Source: Pseudomonadota bacterium
GTDB taxonomy: Bacteria; Pseudomonadota; Gammaproteobacteria; Steroidobacterales; Steroidobacteraceae
NCBI GenBank assembly: GCA_023391335.1
Contig: JAEWBG010000069.1
Coordinates: 1 to 53,789 of the forward strand
Length of the DNA: 53,789 nt
Direction: 5' to 3'
The translations under genes and the position numbers were made by a program. The notes beneath the pieces were generated by a model, which was given only the letters and a program-made list of their open reading frames with translations, ran no database searches and was not told the origin of the DNA. Of the stretch, positions 1 to 8,816 are shown in pieces (the stretch's first letter is position 1; every line of letters begins with the position of its first letter).

Positions 1-247
1 GGGATCGACGCATTCGGCATACGCGCCGAATACTTCATCAGATTTAGAACGACTCTAACGAGCAAGGGTACTCACGAACTGCCAGCGCGCCACCGTGCGT
101 GATATGTCAACAAATCTTTGTAAAGGGCAGCGCGCGTGAGTGAGCTCGGTGGAGTCTCGCCGAGTAGCGCAGGGCTTGCAAATAGCAATCGCTGCATCAA
201 TCATCGCGCCGCGGGGGATCACAGACTTTTAACAATGGGAGGCACCC
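1..247. other. Gene-free leader upstream of the TonB-dependent receptor
   Basis: I see no convincing gene, promoter or repeat here. Short open frames in this stretch overlap the receptor start and look like chance. The only clear signal is the ribosome-binding site GGGAGG at 238-243, five bases upstream of the receptor ATG. Confidence 0.5.
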
Positions 248-3200
248 ATGTCTGGCCACTTCAAATGGCATTCATGTCGTTCGTCTATAGAAAATCAAAC
301 GTCATCATCAACTCTTCGTTCGGCTCTGGGATCGATTCTGCGTCGTAGTGCGCCGGTGATTGCGGTGGCGGCATTTGCCGTCGAGCCGCAAGCATTTGCG
401 CAAAACACGGCGGGGGGCGGTGCTTCGAGCGACGACAATCTCGAGGAAATCGTCGTCACTGGTATTCGCTCGAGCTTGCAGAACTCGCAGGAAATCAAGA
501 AGAACGCTGAAGTCTTCGTCGACTCAGTCACGGCCGAAGATATCGGCGCGTTGCCGGATCGCAGCGTGACGGAAGCTCTGCAACGTATTCCTGGTGTGGC
601 TATCAACCGCTTCGCTGGCGCCAACGATCCGGATCACTTTTCGATCGAAGGTAGCGGCGTCGTCGTGCGCGGATTGACTCAAGTCCGCAGCGAGTTGAAC
701 GGCCGCGACACGTTCTCGGCAAACAACGGGCGGTTCTTGAGCTTCTCAGACGTTCCGCCGGAACTTCTGGGCGGCGTCGACGTGTTCAAGAACCAATCTG
801 CCGACATGATCGAAGGCGGTTTAGCGGGCACGGTGAATCTGCGCACCCGCGTGCCGTTCGATTCGGAAGGTCAGCAGATTTCGGTGAACGCCGAAGCCAA
901 CTACGGCGACTTTTCTGAAAAGACTGCACCGACGGCCTCTGCCCTGTACACGAACAGATGGGACACAGGCATCGGCGAGATTGGTCTGCTTGCCAGCGCT
1001 GTCTACTCGGAGCTGAAATCGCGTTCCGACGGCACGCAGATTTCGAACTTCCGCAAGAACACGCAAGTCGTTCCGGGAGACGAAGTTTGGCTGCCGCAAG
1101 GCGCGGCAATTCGCACGCAGGACTACGATCGAGAACGAACGGGCGGTGCGTTCGCTGCGCAGTGGAAGAGCAACGACGACACGATGCTCGCGACGTTGCA
1201 GTTCATGCGTTCCGACGCCAATACCTCTTGGTCCGAGCACGCCATTGAAGTTGCAACGGATGTGGTTGCCGGTGCGGGTGGTTCCCGGTTTGTCGGGACC
1301 GACTTCGGCTTCGATGACAGCAAGGTCTTTACCCACGGCACGCTGACGTCGAATACGGGCTGGCGTGATGACCAAAATACGGCAGGCAACAATCGAACCC
1401 CGGCAGTCGGGCTGCAAAGCAACAATATTGCTCGCAGCGTCGATCAGAACTACGTGACGTCCGATTACGGCTTGAACTTCAAATGGACTCCGAACGATGC
1501 GTGGGGCTTCAACTTCGATTTCCAGCATGTCGAGTCGACGGTCAGCAATCTGGATATGACGATCTGGGGCGCCTCTTTTGAGGACGTCTCCATCGACAAT
1601 CGCAGTGGCGTTCCGAAGGTTGTGTTCCTGCAGCCCTCGCCACCAGATCCATCACAGTGCAATAACAATGGATGTCCGACGTACTTCAGTGGCAGCCACA
1701 ACAGCTTCTCGGATCCGTACAACAACTTCTGGCGTTCCGCGATGGACCACGCCGAAGACAGTGAAGGTGATGAGAATGCATTCAGGCTGGATGTGGATCG
1801 TAAATTCGAGAATCTCGGCTTCATCACCGGTTTGAAGTTCGGCGGTCGCTATTCCGAGCGCGACAACACCACTCGCTATACCAAGTACAACTGGGGCTCG
1901 TTGAGCGAGATTTGGGGCTCGGGTGGGCCGGTGTGGTTCGATGATCCTGTGAATGGGAATCCTGCCGTGGCTGGTGGCGCTCCATCTTCTGAGCACACCG
2001 AACTGTTCACGTTCGACAACTTCATGCGAGGTAGCGGCTCGGTCCCCGCGATCGCACCGTTCTACAGCGGCAACCTGGTGAAGAACGGCGGATACGCTGA
2101 GGTGTCCCAATTCGCCGGTGCCATTAGGGATGAATGGCGCGCTTACAACTCCTCGAATGGCGACTGGTATCCATTGGCAGACCCACGTCGTGGCGGGCCG
2201 GACTCCGTGCATCTGGGGCCGGGCGGCCGCTACCTGCCGAACGAAATCAATGACAACAACGAAACCACCAAAGCGCTGTATGTGATGGCCCGATTCGGCA
2301 ACCAGGACAAAGCCGGAGACGGTGTCTCGATCAGCGGCAACATCGGCGTGCGATGGGTGCGAACCGAACTGGAAGCCTCCGGTAACATTGCATATCCGAC
2401 GGCGGGGTCGCTCACCGAGGAAGAGAATTGCACGAATCCTAAGGATCCGACTGCTCCTCTGCCCGTGTTCTGCTTCTTGTCGCCGCAAGAGCGTGCCAAT
2501 GCACGCGCCTTCTCGACTGGCTTGACCGTTCCGGACAAGAAGTCGAACAGCTACGACCGTTACTTGCCAAGCTTCAATTTGAAGGTGGGCCTAACACCTG
2601 ACTTGTTGCTACGTTTCGGTTTCGCCAAAGCCATGGCTCGAGCTGACTTCGGCTTGACTCGTGACTACTTCAATCTCCAGCAACGGCAAGACTCGCAATT
2701 GGGTTGGCTTGGTTTCCAGGGCGATCCAAACGGTGTGGGTAACCCCTACTTGAAGCCAGTCAACTCGACGAACTTTGACGGATCGATCGAGTGGTACTTC
2801 TCGAAGGTGGGTTCGTTGACGTTCTCAGCGTTCTACAAGTCGCTATCCGACGTGCTGACAAATGGAACCTCCGTCGTGCCATTCACCAACGGCGGTCAGA
2901 CCTACAACGTATTTGTAGTGACTCCAGTGAACGCGAAGGAGAAGGGTACGGTGCAGGGCTTCGAACTCGGCTATCAGCAGGTGTACGACTTCCTGCCTGG
3001 GTTCTGGAGCGGATTCGGCATTCAAGCCAACTACACTTACATCGACAGCCAGGGCGTGCCGCAAAGCACTCTTAGCAACGGCACAAACGACGTAGGTGCA
3101 GGTCTCCAGGCGAATGTCGACACGAGTCTGCTACCTCTGCAGGGTCTCTCGAAGGACAACGTGAACTTCGCGATCTTCTACGAGAAAGGCCCCATCAGCA

Positions 3201-3487
3201 CGCGCCTCGCGTACAACTGGCGTTCGAAGTTCTTGTTGACCGTGCGTGACGTGATCGTGCCTTACGCACCGATCTTCAACGAAGCCACGGGACAGTTGGA
3301 TGGATCCTTCTTTTACAACGTGACGGATAACGTGAAGATCGGTCTGCAGGGCGTGAACTTGCTCAATGAAGTCACGAAGACCTCGCAGGTCCTGGAAGTG
3401 AATGAGGACGGCGACGCTCTGACGGCAGGGCGTTCTTGGTTCGTCAACGATCGCCGGCTGTCGCTGGTTGCTCGTGTGAACTTCTAA
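248..3487 (+). CDS. TonB-dependent outer-membrane receptor
   Basis: This 1079-residue protein should be an outer-membrane beta-barrel that imports a ligand using TonB energy. The start is supported by GGGAGG at 238-243. A signal-like hydrophobic stretch (about residues 35-50, ending near AFAQ) lies behind an unusually long N-terminal region. A TonB-box-like EEIVVTGIR follows near residue 66, then a plug domain (IGALPDRSVTEALQRIPGV, NGRFLSFSDVPPELLGGVDV) and a long barrel ending in the typical aromatic terminus ARVNF. The pattern fits the large TonB-dependent receptors of Xanthomonas/Caulobacter type that often import plant or microbial glycans. The GH9 endoglucanase just downstream suggests a glucan oligosaccharide as substrate; this is inference, and a siderophore or other ligand remains possible. 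Confidence 0.93.
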   Translation: MSGHFKWHSCRSSIENQTSSSTLRSALGSILRRSAPVIAVAAFAVEPQAFAQNTAGGGASSDDNLEEIVVTGIRSSLQNSQEIKKNAEVFVDSVTAEDIGALPDRSVTEALQRIPGVAINRFAGANDPDHFSIEGSGVVVRGLTQVRSELNGRDTFSANNGRFLSFSDVPPELLGGVDVFKNQSADMIEGGLAGTVNLRTRVPFDSEGQQISVNAEANYGDFSEKTAPTASALYTNRWDTGIGEIGLLASAVYSELKSRSDGTQISNFRKNTQVVPGDEVWLPQGAAIRTQDYDRERTGGAFAAQWKSNDDTMLATLQFMRSDANTSWSEHAIEVATDVVAGAGGSRFVGTDFGFDDSKVFTHGTLTSNTGWRDDQNTAGNNRTPAVGLQSNNIARSVDQNYVTSDYGLNFKWTPNDAWGFNFDFQHVESTVSNLDMTIWGASFEDVSIDNRSGVPKVVFLQPSPPDPSQCNNNGCPTYFSGSHNSFSDPYNNFWRSAMDHAEDSEGDENAFRLDVDRKFENLGFITGLKFGGRYSERDNTTRYTKYNWGSLSEIWGSGGPVWFDDPVNGNPAVAGGAPSSEHTELFTFDNFMRGSGSVPAIAPFYSGNLVKNGGYAEVSQFAGAIRDEWRAYNSSNGDWYPLADPRRGGPDSVHLGPGGRYLPNEINDNNETTKALYVMARFGNQDKAGDGVSISGNIGVRWVRTELEASGNIAYPTAGSLTEEENCTNPKDPTAPLPVFCFLSPQERANARAFSTGLTVPDKKSNSYDRYLPSFNLKVGLTPDLLLRFGFAKAMARADFGLTRDYFNLQQRQDSQLGWLGFQGDPNGVGNPYLKPVNSTNFDGSIEWYFSKVGSLTFSAFYKSLSDVLTNGTSVVPFTNGGQTYNVFVVTPVNAKEKGTVQGFELGYQQVYDFLPGFWSGFGIQANYTYIDSQGVPQSTLSNGTNDVGAGLQANVDTSLLPLQGLSKDNVNFAIFYEKGPISTRLAYNWRSKFLLTVRDVIVPYAPIFNEATGQLDGSFFYNVTDNVKIGLQGVNLLNEVTKTSQVLEVNEDGDALTAGRSWFVNDRRLSLVARVNF

Positions 3488-3516
3488 GCAAACGATTGAT
3501 CAGGGATGTTCTAGTG

Positions 3517-3553
3517 CCCCGCTCGCCGCAAGGTGGGCGGGGTATTTTTTTAA
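3517..3553 (+). terminator. Rho-independent terminator of the TonB-dependent receptor gene
   Basis: A GC-rich stem (CCCCGCTCGCC paired with GGTGGGCGGGG, with one internal wobble or mismatch zone) closes a GCAA tetraloop and is followed by a run of T residues at 3545-3551. It starts 29 bases after the receptor stop codon, as expected for an intrinsic terminator. Confidence 0.85.
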
Positions 3554-3822
3554 TGTGCGCGTCGGGGGCAGTCGTGTCTGGAGATTCGACCGAGACCTTA
3601 GCTGATTCGCTGAAACGCAAGCGTATTGCCGTGGGAATCTCTCTAGCATTGTTCGCTGTCGCGGTCATAAATCACGTGGGACGCTTCGGTATTTTCGGCA
3701 GATTTTCCAAGCACGCCGTTATCTTCGGCTCCGTCTTGCTCTTCGTGAGCCTGTGGCTGTTTGCTCCAACGAAACAAGAGATAAAAACGTTTAGGCAGCA
3801 CCGCAGATCGCCGCGTCCCTGA
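3553..3822 (+). CDS. Small putative membrane protein (two transmembrane segments)
   Basis: An 89-residue reading frame whose ATG lies directly on the T-run of the preceding terminator. It encodes two hydrophobic helices (IAVGISLALFAVAVINHVG and HAVIFGSVLLFVSLWLF) separated by a short basic loop, with a basic C-terminus. I do not recognise a family. The same frame stays open further upstream to about 3436, inside the receptor gene, but that part is out of frame with the receptor and has no membrane-protein character. No strong ribosome-binding site is visible. It could be a real small inner-membrane protein or a chance frame. Confidence 0.4.
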   Translation: MCASGAVVSGDSTETLADSLKRKRIAVGISLALFAVAVINHVGRFGIFGRFSKHAVIFGSVLLFVSLWLFAPTKQEIKTFRQHRRSPRP

Positions 3823-3913
3823 GCCGCGATCGGCAGTTCTTGAGATCGTAATTCTTTGCAACGCGCTCAAGCGTCTGACGTTAGCCTTTGCATCTACCAG
3901 GGGATCGTTTGGA

Positions 3914-5770
3914 TTGTCTATGTACTCACGCACCGTACGTGTTCTGTCTTTTTGCGCTTGCATGGCCGCATTCGCGGCGAATGCTGAACCAGCAAAACCC
4001 ATTCCGGATATCCAATTGAATCAGGTCGGCTTTGCGGTCGACGGTCCCAAGCGTGCGATCCTAAAAAGCGACGCCGACAAGCCGCTTGAGTGGAAGCTCG
4101 TCGATGCGGATGGGAAGGTGTTCGCACAGGGCACGAGCGTCGTATTCGGCGAGAATCCGCAATCAGGTGAACGCGTTCACCAAATTGACTTCAGTGCTTA
4201 CGATCGTGAAGGCAGCCATCTTCGGCTATCGATTGCGGGACAGCAGAGCAACGCATTCGTGATCTCAAAGCATCCGTATCCAGAGCTGAAGTACGACGCG
4301 CTTGCGTACTTCTATCACAACCGCAGCGGTGCTCCGATTGAAGCGGCGTACATGAAAGATCCGAAGTGGGCACGGCCTGCGGGGCATATGCCTGAGAAGG
4401 TCACGTGCTTCAATCAGAAAGACACGCGTGGCAATCAGTGGCCTGGTTGCGATTACACGCTCGATGCGACCGGCGGTTGGTATGACGCGGGCGATCACGG
4501 CAAGTATGTCGTGAATGCCGGGATTTCAGTTTGGACGCTTCTCAACTACTACGAGCATTCGCAGCGTCACGATGCTGCGGCGAACGCGTTCGCAGATGGC
4601 AAGGTGTCGATCCCTGAGCGCGGCAATGGCGTGAACGATTTGTTGGACGAAGTGCGTTGGGAAATGAACTTCCTGCTCGGCATGCAAGCGCCGGAAGGTG
4701 CGCACATGAAATTACCGCGACCTGGGCAAGCGTGGACGTCCTCTACGCTCGAGTTCATCGATGTGGATGTGTCCGGTATGGCGCATCACAAACTTCATGG
4801 GGAGCAGTGGACGAACATGCCCAGTGCGCCGGGTGAAGATCACAAGCCTCGCTATGCGTATCCGCCATCTGTGACCGCAACACTCAATCTCGCGGCCAAT
4901 GCCGCGCAATGCGCGCGTGTGTGGAAGACGATCGATCCTGCATTCTCGAAGCGCTGTTTGGAGAGTGCGACGCGTGCGTACAAGGCAGCGCTGCGCAATC
5001 CCGAGTTACTTCCGTTCGGCGCCTTCAGCGGTGGCGGTGGGTATGGCGATCGCGACGCCTCGGATGAGTTCTACTGGGCTGCGGCCGAACTGTTCATCAC
5101 GACCGGCGATGACCAATATCTGCAAGCATTGAAATCCTCGCCGCACTTCCTGCTCGGGCCCGCCGCAAATGGAGAAGGCGAGATCTCTTGGGGTCAGACG
5201 CGATCGCTCGGGACAATTTCGCTCGCCATGGTGCCGAACCGACTGCCGCAAACCGATGTGGCTCGTGCACGAGAGAGTCTGATTGCGGCGGCAGATCGAT
5301 ACGCGCAGCAAGCGCAATCGCAGGGCTATGCAATTCCGTACGACTCCATGAAGTATCCGTGGGGTTCGAATTCGACCATCCTGAATCACGCGCTCGTGCT
5401 CGGGACTGCGTACGACTTCACTCAAAAGGCGATTTACAAAGATCGAATGGTCGATGCAATTGACTATCTACTCGGCCGCAATCCGCTCGATCAGTCGTTC
5501 ATCACGGGATATGGCACGCGACCGTTACTGCACCCGCATCATCGGTTCTGGTCGAATCAGTTGGATCCGAAATATCCCTCGCCGCCGCCGGGCGCATTGT
5601 CGGGTGGACCTAACAACGTGGCGCTCGCTGATCCGATATCACTCGCGATGCAGGGGAAGTGTTTGCCGCAAACCTGCTTCGCGGACGACACGCGGGCGTT
5701 CGCGGTCAACGAAGTCGCGATTAACTGGAACGCGCCGCTCGTGTGGGTCGCAGGGTTCTTGGATGAATGA
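3914..5770 (+). CDS. Glycoside hydrolase family 9 endoglucanase, secreted
   Basis: Predicted to hydrolyse beta-1,4-glucan (cellulose or related glucan) in the periplasm or outside the cell. The start is TTG at 3914 or ATG at 3920; AGGGG at 3899-3903 is better spaced for TTG. The N-terminal signal peptide ends near ANAEP. An Ig-like CelD_N domain covers about residues 30-120 (IQLNQVGF), followed by the GH9 catalytic domain. The first GH9 signature GGWYDAGDHGKYV contains Asp191 and Asp194. A GTRPLLHPHHR motif supplies the conserved His. The C-terminal signature AFAVNEVAINWNAPLVW holds the expected proton donor Glu600. The gene ends three bases before the convergent hipA stop. Pairing with the upstream TonB-dependent receptor suggests a small glucan-use locus. 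Confidence 0.93.
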   Translation: MSMYSRTVRVLSFCACMAAFAANAEPAKPIPDIQLNQVGFAVDGPKRAILKSDADKPLEWKLVDADGKVFAQGTSVVFGENPQSGERVHQIDFSAYDREGSHLRLSIAGQQSNAFVISKHPYPELKYDALAYFYHNRSGAPIEAAYMKDPKWARPAGHMPEKVTCFNQKDTRGNQWPGCDYTLDATGGWYDAGDHGKYVVNAGISVWTLLNYYEHSQRHDAAANAFADGKVSIPERGNGVNDLLDEVRWEMNFLLGMQAPEGAHMKLPRPGQAWTSSTLEFIDVDVSGMAHHKLHGEQWTNMPSAPGEDHKPRYAYPPSVTATLNLAANAAQCARVWKTIDPAFSKRCLESATRAYKAALRNPELLPFGAFSGGGGYGDRDASDEFYWAAAELFITTGDDQYLQALKSSPHFLLGPAANGEGEISWGQTRSLGTISLAMVPNRLPQTDVARARESLIAAADRYAQQAQSQGYAIPYDSMKYPWGSNSTILNHALVLGTAYDFTQKAIYKDRMVDAIDYLLGRNPLDQSFITGYGTRPLLHPHHRFWSNQLDPKYPSPPPGALSGGPNNVALADPISLAMQGKCLPQTCFADDTRAFAVNEVAINWNAPLVWVAGFLDE

Positions 5771-5773
5771 CGG

Positions 5774-7090
5774 CTACAACCACTTCGATTCGACCTTCAG
5801 CATCGGCGTCGCAGTCTCCGCGAGTTTGTTCGCCTGCGTCGCCACGAATGCACTAATTCGATGTGCGAGATCGCGCTCCTCACCTACGAAGACGGGATCC
5901 TCTGCCAGCGCAGAAGCCGCAGCAAGCGCGGCTTTGCTGATGCGCCGCATTTCTCGCGCGAGCAGCGTTCTTGGTGTAGCCGTGCTCTGCGCGAAATCCG
6001 CCCACTGAAAAGCGGAAACTTCCGGCAACAGAAATTCATCTCCGTAGGCCATGGCGAGTTCGTGATCTAAGCCGTCGAATTGCACGACACTCACGAGGTC
6101 GTAGAACGGTGCGAGCCATAGACCATCATGTTTACAGAAGAACGAGATGTTCTTGCCGTGCGCGTCGCAATTGCCGATCAGGTAGTTGAATAGCGCCCAC
6201 CGCAGCATGGCTAGCCGCGTGGCTGCTTTCTGCACCGTGTATTCGGCCAAGGAAAACAAGCGAGGAAAACTGACGCCTTCGCGAATGTCGCGCACGTCGC
6301 GTCCGGCACCGAAGTTACGTTCGTACTTGTACGAGACTGGGAAGTTCAGTGCTTGGCACGCGTCGACGATGTGCAGGCGTTTGACTGCATTGTGTTCGCG
6401 TACACGGTCGAATCGTTCGATGAGCAATACTGGATCCGGCAGCCGGAGGATCGATGTGGGCGCGGTGCCAAGCCCCAGACGGTGCGCGAGCGACATGCAG
6501 AAATGTTCGTTCGCGACGAGCATCGGCAGTCGGCCTTCCGAAGGTTCGGGCTTCAGAATATGCGTCGATGCGAGTGCTCCCTCGACCAAATACATTCGTT
6601 CGCCGTCCAGATATACAGCCAACTTGTCTTGGTAGCCGGCTATCGACATGCGAACGCGCCCATCCCAAATCATGAACGGCATTTGAGTGCGCTCATGTAT
6701 GCGCTGCGCAAGTTCGCTTGGCGAGATCTCGCGCTTCGATGTGCTGATCGACGTCGGCACCGCATCTGCCGGATAAAACGACAACGCACCGGAGGTTTCT
6801 TGTCCCAGTGCGCGAATCAGTCCGTAGAGGTTGTTCTTCGAGACTTGGTTAGCGGTGGAGACGATGTCGAGTGCTCTACCTTCCGGCAAAAGATTTTCTA
6901 GGAAGCGTCGGACGGTGCTCGAGGGTGCTGGCGGTCCGGATTGCAGGATGTGCGGCGAAATTGAGAATGAGTCCTGCTGATCCAACCACCGCCGGTCGTA
7001 AGCAAACGAAAACTGCTCTTCCAGAGATTCGTAGTTCAGCGTGCCGACGCGGACGGTTCCGTCGAGCACGCTGAGGGCGTGACTGCTCAT
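5774..7090 (-). CDS. hipA: HipA-family serine/threonine kinase toxin
   Basis: HipA toxins phosphorylate a cellular target (glutamyl-tRNA synthetase in E. coli) and induce growth arrest; the partner HipB neutralises them. At 438 residues this matches full-length HipA. The N-terminal subdomain is at about residues 5-110. The SIAGYQDKL segment (Ser149) corresponds to the phosphate-binding, autophosphorylated loop. The kinase motif NCDAHGKN places the catalytic Asp at 309, and YDLVS at 330-334 supplies the metal-binding Asp. No key residue is missing. The start codon overlaps the hipB stop by four bases, so the two genes are translationally coupled. The kinase target is unknown. Confidence 0.93.
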   Translation of the reverse strand: MSSHALSVLDGTVRVGTLNYESLEEQFSFAYDRRWLDQQDSFSISPHILQSGPPAPSSTVRRFLENLLPEGRALDIVSTANQVSKNNLYGLIRALGQETSGALSFYPADAVPTSISTSKREISPSELAQRIHERTQMPFMIWDGRVRMSIAGYQDKLAVYLDGERMYLVEGALASTHILKPEPSEGRLPMLVANEHFCMSLAHRLGLGTAPTSILRLPDPVLLIERFDRVREHNAVKRLHIVDACQALNFPVSYKYERNFGAGRDVRDIREGVSFPRLFSLAEYTVQKAATRLAMLRWALFNYLIGNCDAHGKNISFFCKHDGLWLAPFYDLVSVVQFDGLDHELAMAYGDEFLLPEVSAFQWADFAQSTATPRTLLAREMRRISKAALAAASALAEDPVFVGEERDLAHRISAFVATQANKLAETATPMLKVESKWL

Positions 7091-7365
7091 TTATGGCTGG
7101 CGATCGACAACGCAGAGAGCGCCTTGGCGGCTTTGGACTTTTCCATGATCAGCATCGAAAGCCCTAGACCATCGAGCACTTTCAGTAACCTGTCGCTGCT
7201 TATTCCGGACCGTCCATTCTCGAGCCGGGACAACAGATCCACGGAGACGCCGCAAAGTGCGGCTGCATCATCGATCCGCAAACCGCTCGCTTTGCGCTGG
7301 CTTCGCACGAGCGCGCCAAGATCCTGCAAAGTCCTCACTGTTTCGGAATTTTGGAAAGTACCCAT
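7087..7365 (-). CDS. hipB: HipB-family helix-turn-helix antitoxin
   Basis: A 92-residue XRE/Cro-type DNA-binding protein and antitoxin of the HipBA pair. The helix-turn-helix is at about residues 30-70 (LRIDDAAALCGVSVDLLSRLENGRSG), followed by the dimerisation strand LGLSMLIMEK typical of HipB. Gene order hipB-hipA with an ATGA overlap is the standard arrangement. HipB-type antitoxins repress their own operon, and three similar 17-bp boxes lie at and upstream of the start. The first box overlaps codons 3-9, so repressor binding would reach into the coding sequence. Confidence 0.92.
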   Translation of the reverse strand: MGTFQNSETVRTLQDLGALVRSQRKASGLRIDDAAALCGVSVDLLSRLENGRSGISSDRLLKVLDGLGLSMLIMEKSKAAKALSALSIASHK

Positions 7366-7456
7366 GGGTTGAGCGGCGTTTGGCTGCTAGTTTCGTAATT
7401 TCAGAAACAGTACCCATCCCGTTGGACATTCGCAAGCAATTTCTGAGATTGCGAAA
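7341..7456. promoter_or_regulatory. Three HipB operator-like boxes, spaced 50 and 49 bp
   Basis: Three related 17-mers with ends TTTC and GAAA and an AT-rich centre begin at 7341 (TTTCGGAATTTTGGAAA), 7391 (TTTCGTAATTTCAGAAA) and 7440 (TTTCTGAGATTGCGAAA, best read as the opposite orientation of box 2). Boxes 2 and 3 form an inverted repeat with arms 7387-7407 and 7440-7460, 21 nt long with only two mismatches. Box 1 lies inside the start of hipB. E. coli HipB also binds several palindromic boxes upstream of hipBA; the sequence here differs from that site. Operator function is inferred. Confidence 0.65.
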
Positions 7457-7608
7457 CTAGGTTAGGAGCAGCCTAGGCTGGAATGACGGCCAGCTCGCAG
7501 GGCGCAGGTGCGTCAGACCGGGCCCCGCTGTTTTTATAGAGACCCGGGCGTATGCGAGATCGGCGCGCGGGAGCGCCGCCGAGTTGGAGCCAAGGTTCTA
7601 GGGTTCGG

Positions 7609-8181
7609 CTAGTTTCGTTGTCTGAAGGAATCTGAAGAGTTCTCCCGAGCTCGCATCGCGGCGGCTTGAACCTCACGCAGATTCTCTGCGCCTTCTTCAT
7701 CGTCGTGATGCAGGCCAAGGACGTCCAGCAGCGTGTCGCGGCGCTCGGCGAGTGCAATGCCAAGCGTAACTAGATCGATACCCGATTCGCGCAGCCTAGG
7801 AAAAATGTCGCCTTCCTCTTCCTGCACATGCTCTTCGATTTCCATCGCAAGCTTCTCGACTGAGCTTTTGAACTCGGAATGATCCGAGGTCATCGATTCA
7901 ATGTGCAGAATCGATTGCTTGGCTTGCGCGTGCTCTCGCTCTGCATCGTCGATCAGGTGGTCATCGCCCAACGCGCGGCGTGCGATCGGATAAAAAATCT
8001 CTTCTTCGATCTGGGTGTGAACGCGAAGCATCTTGCAGATGCGGCGGGCGAGAGGATCGAGTTGCTGAGCCCCTGCGGCCTTAAACGCTTCGAACAATTG
8101 CCGCACGATGACGTGATCCCGTGTCAGCAATTCCAGGGCGTCGTTCACCGAGTTCGATGCTTCTTCATCTAAGCGAGCCAT
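7609..8181 (-). CDS. Hemerythrin/HHE cation-binding domain protein
   Basis: A 190-residue cytosolic four-helix protein expected to carry a di-iron centre, with a role in oxygen, nitric oxide or iron handling. Candidate ligands occur in the family order: His23 (RDHVIVRQLF), His55 and Glu59 (RVHTQIEEEIFYP), His84 (EREHAQAK), His118 and Glu122 (EEHVQEEEGDIFP). AAGGAG lies upstream of the ATG. The C-terminal 45 residues are acidic and helical without recognisable domain. It is a single gene; the roughly 90 bases beyond its stop, before the hipB upstream region, hold no clear terminator. Confidence 0.9.
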   Translation of the reverse strand: MARLDEEASNSVNDALELLTRDHVIVRQLFEAFKAAGAQQLDPLARRICKMLRVHTQIEEEIFYPIARRALGDDHLIDDAEREHAQAKQSILHIESMTSDHSEFKSSVEKLAMEIEEHVQEEEGDIFPRLRESGIDLVTLGIALAERRDTLLDVLGLHHDDEEGAENLREVQAAAMRARENSSDSFRQRN

Positions 8182-8260
8182 GGCGTCTCCTTGGTCCTAG
8201 TCTTACGGACCTGGCTCTAAGCTTTGAATGCCGCTTGCGGTTCCCCTTAAGAGGAAGATC

Positions 8261-8803
8261 TCACACGGAGGACACGGAGAATGGGAGAGGAAGTCGGACG
8301 CAACACAAAGAACACATAAAAGTTGCTAGACGGATGGCGAGGATGACGGATCGGCATCCTAGCTTTCCCTCGTCGAGCACGGGAAAAGGGACAAGAACGT
8401 GTGGACACCTATGAAAACACAAGAACAAATTTCTCAGCTCTGGTCATCCTGTCAATCCTGTTCATCCTGTCCAATCTCTTAACTCTTGCTCTAGTGCGTG
8501 ATTGGTGACGAGTCAGACGCCGCTTCGACAAGCTCTCAAGGAACTGCTTCCTAGGCTGTAGGCTGTAGGTCGGAAGAAGAGTCCGATCCGCACATTCTGT
8601 TTCTTCGTTTCGCTTTCGCGCTCAAACGCGATGGAGTGACTCAGCGCGAACGGAGGTAGGGTACTGACATTCGGTTCTAGCTCACCCCGAAGCGCTCACG
8701 CGAGCAAAGCTGACGCTCACTTACTCACATCTTTTGTGCGAGCTTTGTGTTGCGCCCGTTCGGATTCGCTCATCCCTCCGTGGTCTCCGTGTCCTCCGTG
8801 TGA
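8261..8803. repeat. Inverted pair of period-9 repeat arms between hemerythrin and tex
   Basis: The 635-bp gap has no gene. Left arm 8261-8320 contains CACGGAG units at nine-base spacing, then the motif CGGACGCAACACAAAG and further ACA units. Right arm 8731-8803 is the inverted equivalent, with CTTTGTGTTGCGCCCG first and then CTCCGTG units. The right arm ends 13 bases beyond the tex stop codon. Between the arms lies a second period-9 array at 8442-8472 built on ATCCTGT (three units) and a short heptad duplication near 8556-8575 (GCTGTAG twice). Confidence 0.8.
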
Positions 8804-8816
8804 AATTCCGGAGTTT

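Noticed and set aside
1652..2488. Minus-strand open frame of 278 codons inside the TonB-dependent receptor
   Set aside because: It is antisense to barrel-coding sequence with no start signal or family resemblance.
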